This document shows positions 15,031 through 19,223 of a stretch of DNA of 19,223 bases, piece by piece. This DNA is from CAYYNP01 sp964472545 (GTDB lineage: Bacteria > Planctomycetota > Planctomycetia > Pirellulales > Thermoguttaceae): assembly GCA_964472545.1 (NCBI GenBank), contig CAYYNP010000200.1:1-19223 (forward strand). The letters run 5' to 3'. The stretch's first letter is position 1, and every line of letters begins with the position of its first letter. Position numbers and translations under genes: made by a program. A model generated the notes under the pieces. It was not told the DNA's origin. It saw only the letters and a list, made by a program, of their open reading frames with translations, and ran no database searches.

Positions 15031-15114
15031 ACCAAGTCGAGCCGGCCGATGTCGCCGTTTTCGTGACGGCAGTTTCACGGTCAGTAAGATCCCGTGAGAG
15101 ACGCGAAACACCGC

Positions 15115-16908
15115 ATGATCAGACAAATCACCGCAGTCTGGCTCGTGTCGGCCGTGCTGGGTGGCACGGCTTCAGGAGCAGATCGTCCGCCCATCGATCC
15201 ACGTTCGGCCACGCCCCAGCAGGTACTCGGACACCACCTGGTCCGTTCCGCCGAACTCGGGCAGGACCAGACCGACGACGGATACGTTCGGCTGATGCCG
15301 TGGCGTGAGCGGGACGACGTGGTCGAAGGCTGGGACTGGTCGCTGCCGCCGGGCGTCGAGCCGATCCCCCGTAGCGGGCTGATCTTCTCGCGCCGCGAGA
15401 AACGACGCTTTCCCGGCAACAAGCTGGCCGACGTAGCCGTCTTCTGGCGCGACGTGGAGCCGGAAGAAGGACGTTTCGACTTCGAGCCGTTGCGCCGGCA
15501 ACTCGAAAACTTGCCGGAGGGTATCGTCGGCTACCGGTTTCATTTCTACGCCACCGTGGCTTATCGGCAACGCAACGGCAAGAAGCAGCCGATCGGACCG
15601 GCCTGGCTCGCGAAATGCGGCATCCCGTTGATCGACATGACGAGCATGGAAGGACGCTTCCAGTTGTTCAACTACGCGATCTGGGACGAGCGTTATCACA
15701 AGCGATACCTGCGCGTGATCGAGGCCCTGGGCCGCAGCGGCATTCCGCGGCTCGACGGCCTGCGGATCGTTTACGTCGGGGCCATCTCGAAGAGTTGGGG
15801 CGAGGAACTCTACATCCCGCGCGACGTCGGGGCCTGGTGCGAGCAGAACGTAGGACTCACGCCCGACGTGCTCGAGCGGTGCCTGATCGAGCGGCTGGAC
15901 GCCTGGGCGACGGCCTTCGCCGACGTCGAGCACAAGCTGGCCTGGGTCGGCGCCGGCAGCGACTCCGGCGGCGGCAAGCTCGACTACCGCGGTATGGGCG
16001 CGCGGGTCATCCGCCACGCCTACGACCTGGGCATGGGACAACGCTGCGGCTTCGTCGAGAACTACCTGTATCACCTCGACAATCCCTGGCTCGGACAACG
16101 CGTTGACGAAGACGGCTATCTGGTCGTCGACGAATCGTGCCGGCCGATCGCCGAGAACCGGGCCTTCGGCGACGAGAACGAAGAGTACGGCCCATCCTGG
16201 ACCGGACGTTTCGGTCCGCTTCAGAGCCATCCGTATCGCTACCACGAATCGATGCTTCGCACACTGCAAATGCGCCGCAACTACGTTTGGATGTCGTCCT
16301 CATCGGTCGACATGGACCCGGCCCTGACGGCCTACGTCAGCCTGGCCTTGGGCCGCCGCGTTCACGATTCGCCGGACGCTTTCTGCTATCTGCGCCAGAG
16401 CACGGTGCGCGGCTCCGCCGCCGGCAAACCGGGCAAGACTACGCCGGTCCGCAATTTCGAACGCTGGCTGGTTCAACGCGATCGCGACGGATATCGAACG
16501 CAACCCGCCGTCCGCACCACGCAGCATGAGATGATGTGGATGGTCCCGCCGGGCCACAAACACGACTGGATCGCCCGACGCACGGACGTTGCCGGCGGCA
16601 ATCGCCGCATCGGACTGGCCCTGGACGACTGCTTCCTCAGCGGCGGGCCGCACCCGGTAGCCGTCAAGGTGACCTATCACGACCTGGGCAGCGGCCGCTG
16701 GACGCTGGTCTACGTTCGACCGGATGGATCCCACGGCCGACGTTCGATTGCGTGCCGCGACTCGGGCAAGGTGTTCACCGCCTCGTTCCACCTGACCGAC
16801 GCCTGTTTCCCCGCGCAGGACGACGCCTTCGATTTCTACCTCGAAGCCGAAACCGAAGACGCCACCGTTTCGCTGGTTCGCGTGGTCAAGACTGCCGTAC
16901 GCAACTGA
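15115..16908 (+). CDS. Secreted glycoside-hydrolase-like TIM-barrel protein
   Basis: A 597-residue exported protein. The signal peptide is MIRQITAVWLVSAVLGGTAS, cut near ASG-A. The following domain reads like a GH42-type or DUF4832-like barrel: VFWRDVEPEEGRFDFEPL (about 108-125) matches the 'WxxxEPxxGxFDF' strand, and VYVGAISKSWGEEL carries a candidate acid/base at Glu230 or Glu231. Further on is YRYHESMLRTLQMRRNYVWMSSS. The last 120 or so residues look like a beta-sandwich (VKVTYHDLGSGRWTLVYVRP). An upstream GTG at 15094 is in frame, but the ATG at 15115 gives a normal signal peptide and was preferred. It follows the CE1-like esterase on the same strand. Polysaccharide hydrolysis is inferred from fold cues; it could instead be a non-catalytic relative. 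Confidence 0.75.
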   Translation: MIRQITAVWLVSAVLGGTASGADRPPIDPRSATPQQVLGHHLVRSAELGQDQTDDGYVRLMPWRERDDVVEGWDWSLPPGVEPIPRSGLIFSRREKRRFPGNKLADVAVFWRDVEPEEGRFDFEPLRRQLENLPEGIVGYRFHFYATVAYRQRNGKKQPIGPAWLAKCGIPLIDMTSMEGRFQLFNYAIWDERYHKRYLRVIEALGRSGIPRLDGLRIVYVGAISKSWGEELYIPRDVGAWCEQNVGLTPDVLERCLIERLDAWATAFADVEHKLAWVGAGSDSGGGKLDYRGMGARVIRHAYDLGMGQRCGFVENYLYHLDNPWLGQRVDEDGYLVVDESCRPIAENRAFGDENEEYGPSWTGRFGPLQSHPYRYHESMLRTLQMRRNYVWMSSSSVDMDPALTAYVSLALGRRVHDSPDAFCYLRQSTVRGSAAGKPGKTTPVRNFERWLVQRDRDGYRTQPAVRTTQHEMMWMVPPGHKHDWIARRTDVAGGNRRIGLALDDCFLSGGPHPVAVKVTYHDLGSGRWTLVYVRPDGSHGRRSIACRDSGKVFTASFHLTDACFPAQDDAFDFYLEAETEDATVSLVRVVKTAVRN

Positions 16909-16929
16909 CTTGGAAGCGAACGGCGATAG

Positions 16930-17847
16930 TCAGCCACAAACATACTGCGACAAGAAGTTCCGACTCTGCCGCAACGACTCCTTCCGCAGATCGAGATCGC
17001 CTTCGTAGGCTCGATCCTCGACTTCCACGCAGACCGGCCCGCGATAGCCGACGTCGGTCAACACGGAGAATAGCTGTCCCCAATCGACGTCACCCAGCCC
17101 GGGCAGCTTCGGCGTGTGCCACTTTAGCGGCGTGGCCAAAACACCGTAGTCGTTCAGGCCTTGCCGATTGACTTTGGCATCCTTGGCGTGGACGTGGAAG
17201 ATCCGGTCGGCAAATTCCCGCAACGGGTCGAGGTAGTCGATCTGCTGCCAGACCAGGTGTGAGGGGTCGTAGTTCAGCCCGAAATTGGCCGAGGGGATCT
17301 CCTCAAACATCTTCCGCCAAATCGCCGGGCAATGGGCCAGGTTCTTGCCGCCGGGCCATTCATCGTCGCTGAAGAACATGGGGCAGTTCTCGATGCCGAT
17401 CCGCACGCCGCGCTCTTCGGCGAACCGAATCAGCGGCGGCCAGACCTCCTGAAACTTCGGCCAGTTGTCTTCGACCGAGCGGGTCCAATCGCGGCCGATG
17501 AACGTGTTGACCACGTCGATGCCCAGCAGCGGGGCCGCTTCGATCACGCGCTTGATGTGGTCGACGTACGTCTGGGCCTCGGCCGTGTCGGGGGTCAGCG
17601 GATTGGGGTAGTATCCCAGTCCGCTGATTGCCACGCCGGCCTGTTGCATCATGGCCTTGATGCGATCGGCCTCGGCCTGATCGAGCCCGGCCACGTCGAC
17701 GTGGGTCACGCCAGCGTAACGCCGTTCGGCCTTGCCCGCCGGCCAGCACATCAACTCGACGCACGCATACTTCTCCGCGGCCGCAAATGCCACGAGATCT
17801 TCCAAGGGCACTTCGGGTAAGATCGCACTGACGAATCCGAGTTTCAT
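16930..17847 (-). CDS. Sugar isomerase/epimerase-like TIM-barrel protein (xylose isomerase-like)
   Basis: A 305-residue protein of the xylose-isomerase-like/AP endonuclease 2 fold, without a signal peptide and so cytoplasmic. Likely metal ligands are Glu153 (GIENCP), Asp194 and His197 (LNYDPSHLVW), His218/His220 (FHVHAKDAK) and Glu275 (VCVEVEDR). These enzymes isomerise or epimerise sugars, inositols or keto-sugars. The start is supported by AAGGAG 8 bases before the ATG. It lies 33 bases after the aldo/keto reductase on the minus strand and almost abuts the convergent GH-like gene (21 bases apart). The order reductase-isomerase suggests one operon for oxidoreduction and isomerisation of a sugar or polyol. 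The substrate is unknown. Confidence 0.88.
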   Translation of the reverse strand: MKLGFVSAILPEVPLEDLVAFAAAEKYACVELMCWPAGKAERRYAGVTHVDVAGLDQAEADRIKAMMQQAGVAISGLGYYPNPLTPDTAEAQTYVDHIKRVIEAAPLLGIDVVNTFIGRDWTRSVEDNWPKFQEVWPPLIRFAEERGVRIGIENCPMFFSDDEWPGGKNLAHCPAIWRKMFEEIPSANFGLNYDPSHLVWQQIDYLDPLREFADRIFHVHAKDAKVNRQGLNDYGVLATPLKWHTPKLPGLGDVDWGQLFSVLTDVGYRGPVCVEVEDRAYEGDLDLRKESLRQSRNFLSQYVCG

Positions 17848-17880
17848 CTTGTCTTCTCCTTGATTCAGATGCGGCGAAAA

Positions 17881-18762
17881 CTACGCCAACGCCTTGGCAA
17901 TCAACTCCAATGTCTCGTCGATCTGCTCGATGGTGGAAAAACCGATGGTAAACGCGTCGACGCAGCCGAGATCGAGCACGTACTTCAGCGCCTCGTAGCG
18001 CTTCTCGGCCGACTCGAATCCGCTCTCGCCGTAGATCTTCATGCCCAGCACGCCGCGGCCCTTGGCGTGCATCTTCTTCAACTGCGTAACCACCTCTTCC
18101 GGCGAGCCGTCCATCTTGACGCCAAAGGGGTTGATCCGCGCCAGTTGGATGTCGCACCAATCGGTGTCGGCCGAGGCGACCAACGGATCCATGCCGTGGC
18201 AGGAAATGCCGATTGCCTTGGCGCGCCCCTTCTCTTTCGCCTCTTGCAGCACGTCCATCACCGGCCGCATGTCGGTGGGCCAGCCGCCGCTGGTCATGCA
18301 GTGCATCAGCAGCGAGTCGATCGTCTGGACCTTCATCTCCCGGCGGAAACGCTCGATATCGGCCTTGGCCACCTCGGGATGCTTCGCCCGGGTCTTCGAT
18401 TGGATGAAGATCTTGTCGCGAGGAAGCTCTTCCAGGGCAAAGCGGACGAACAGGTGGGTCCGGTACATGTCGGCCGTGTCGATGTATCGCACGCCGCGGT
18501 CGAAGGCCTCACGCATCAGCTTGACGAAAGCGTTTTGGCCGAGCCCGAGCTGCTCGCTGCCGCCGCGTGTGCCGGTGCCGACGCCCAGCACCGACGTCTT
18601 CGCGCCGCTGCGGCCTAGCGTGACCAGATCGGTGCCGCTGGTGATCTTGCGAGGCTCCTGTTCGGCCTCTTCGGCGGCAAACGCGCGGCGCGGGGCAAAC
18701 GCGGCGGCGCCCAACGCGGCACCCGCTCCGGCGAGAAAGTCACGACGGGAAATCCTTGACAT
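17881..18762 (-). CDS. Tat-exported aldo/keto reductase
   Basis: A 293-residue oxidoreductase. The N-terminus is a twin-arginine signal, SRRDFLAGAGAALGAAAFAP, with cleavage near AFA-AEE (about residue 29). The AKR barrel follows, with LVTLGRSGAKTSVLGVGTG as first strand. The catalytic tetrad is Asp95 and Tyr100 (YIDTADMY), Lys123 (IQSKTRA) and His154 (LLMHCM). The usual barrel is somewhat longer at the C-terminus, so this is a compact form. Tat export implies folding with NADP(H) in the cytoplasm, or a role with a retained cofactor, common in planctomycete AKR proteins carrying this leader. AAGGA stands 7 bases before the ATG. It is the first gene of an operon with the isomerase-like protein. 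Substrate unknown. Confidence 0.9.
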   Translation of the reverse strand: MSRISRRDFLAGAGAALGAAAFAPRRAFAAEEAEQEPRKITSGTDLVTLGRSGAKTSVLGVGTGTRGGSEQLGLGQNAFVKLMREAFDRGVRYIDTADMYRTHLFVRFALEELPRDKIFIQSKTRAKHPEVAKADIERFRREMKVQTIDSLLMHCMTSGGWPTDMRPVMDVLQEAKEKGRAKAIGISCHGMDPLVASADTDWCDIQLARINPFGVKMDGSPEEVVTQLKKMHAKGRGVLGMKIYGESGFESAEKRYEALKYVLDLGCVDAFTIGFSTIEQIDETLELIAKALA

Positions 18763-18907
18763 GGCAGTTTCCTTGTGCGGTGATGGAATCCGAGGTTGTC
18801 TGAGTTGGGGCCGTACGGCGAGCGACCGTCGGGCGAGGGGCCCACCGGCGGCACCCTCTTTTGTAGCGGATATGGGGCAGGTTGCAAGCGCGTGGACGAC
18901 GCCCGCC

Positions 18908-18941
18908 CCTGGCTGTCAGGGGTGCCTGGTTGTCAGGGGTG
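18908..18941. repeat. 17-bp direct tandem duplication
   Basis: CCTGGCTGTCAGGGGTG (18908-18924) is followed at once by CCTGGTTGTCAGGGGTG (18925-18941), one change. It lies between divergent promoters, so a doubled protein site is possible; simple slippage is equally likely. Confidence 0.7.
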
Positions 18942-19056
18942 CTATGTCCCCCATGGGCAAGGTCGCCTCCAAACGGCGCCATCGGCCGCAAACGGCCACG
19001 CATGTTTCATGGTCGGCGACGTGTGGGCGAAATGGCCACGCCGAATTCCGGTTGAT

Positions 19057-19087
19057 GCCCCCGCCCGGGTAGGTTACAACCGGGGGC
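19057..19087 (+). promoter_or_regulatory. Hairpin in the putative leader of the gene at 19158
   Basis: GCCCCCG (19057-19063) pairs perfectly with CGGGGGC (19081-19087) around a 17-base loop, about 70 bases before the ATG. No T-run follows and a gene start lies just downstream, so a leader structure is as likely as a terminator. Confidence 0.35.
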
Positions 19088-19157
19088 GTTCCGGTTGGGT
19101 AAGCGGCCTGCCGGAGGTGGCTCGCAACGGAACGCGGCAAGCTTAAGGAGAGCAAAG

Positions 19158-19223
19158 ATGACGAGATTCCTGTTTTCGGCCGTCTCGGCGGGAAGCCTGT
19201 TGGTGGTCGGCATGACGGTCCTT
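19158..19223 (+). CDS. Start of an exported protein (cut by the window end)
   Basis: The ATG at 19158 follows a strong TAAGGAG (19144-19150) at 7 bases. The 22 codons present read MTRFLFSAVSAGSLLVVGMT and onward, a basic start followed by a hydrophobic run, as in a signal peptide. The frame is open to the window end. The product cannot be told from this fragment. Confidence 0.7.
   Translation, partial: MTRFLFSAVSAGSLLVVGMTVL

Larger units (their letters stand above)
18763..19157. other. Intergenic region between divergent genes
   Basis: No credible gene is found in these 395 bases. They contain a 17-bp tandem duplication (18908-18941), a hairpin (19057-19087) and the ribosome site of the gene starting at 19158. 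The promoters of both divergent units must lie here, but no clear -35/-10 pairs stand out. Confidence 0.6.

Noticed and set aside
15094..15114. GTG start for the GH-like gene
   Set aside because: The ATG at 15115 gives a standard signal peptide; the extra seven residues add charges before it.
15172..16269. Minus-strand open frame of 365 codons opposite the GH-like gene
   Set aside because: No motif or signal peptide, while the plus strand has a signal peptide and fold motifs throughout.

Overview
The window looks like chromosomal DNA of a planctomycete, most likely from the Pirellulales or a relative. The reasons are the GC-rich sequence and the gene mix. This comprises a BlaI/M56 regulatory pair whose protease is fused to a giant exported region, a sulfatase (broken here), a Tat-exported aldo/keto reductase next to a xylose-isomerase-like TIM-barrel protein, a zinc-ribbon Ser/Thr kinase with a membrane tail, and secreted CE1-like and GH-like proteins. 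The taxonomy is inferred from gene content; no rRNA or tRNA gene was seen.

Layout. 118-1739 (minus): a two-gene operon with a STAS-domain protein followed, with a 4-base stop/start overlap, by a secretion/pilus-type ATPase of the GspE/PilB/PilT class lacking the usual N-terminal domain. 1740-2315: intergenic region with a MITE-like inverted-repeat element (1926-2056), then a regulatory region with three 14-bp palindromes exactly 31 bp apart. 2316-7846 (plus): an operon of BlaI/MecI-type repressor, a 1552-residue M56 protease fused to a YVTN beta-propeller, two cytochrome c heme sites and HEAT-like repeats, and a small exported triple EF-hand protein. A 75-bp palindromic element (7850-7924) fills the gap between this operon and two convergent minus-strand genes (7928-8700), which encode small paralogous membrane or lipoproteins sharing a GRGYxQ motif.

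8701-10326 is a decayed stretch: about 550 bases with no recognisable gene, the 3' remnant of an endonuclease/exonuclease/phosphatase-family gene (minus), and a sulfatase gene that has lost its middle (plus). 10327-13104 encodes the zinc-ribbon Ser/Thr kinase with a polytopic C-terminal half. 13285-13866 (minus) is a small lipoprotein. 14155-16908 (plus) holds a CE1/LpqC-like esterase and a secreted GH-like TIM-barrel protein. 16930-18762 (minus) is an operon of the Tat-exported aldo/keto reductase and the sugar isomerase/epimerase-like protein. The window ends in the signal peptide of a new plus-strand gene at 19158.

The most interesting unit is 2201-7846. In known BlaI/BlaR1 systems a membrane M56 protease detects a signal through its exported C-terminus and triggers loss of the repressor. 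Here the exported part carries a propeller and a di-heme cytochrome module, the promoter is covered by phased operators, and the last gene encodes an exported calcium-binding-type protein. This suggests a self-regulated envelope sensor responding to redox, heme, peroxide or a propeller ligand. The domains and operators are visible in the sequence; the signal and targets are inference.
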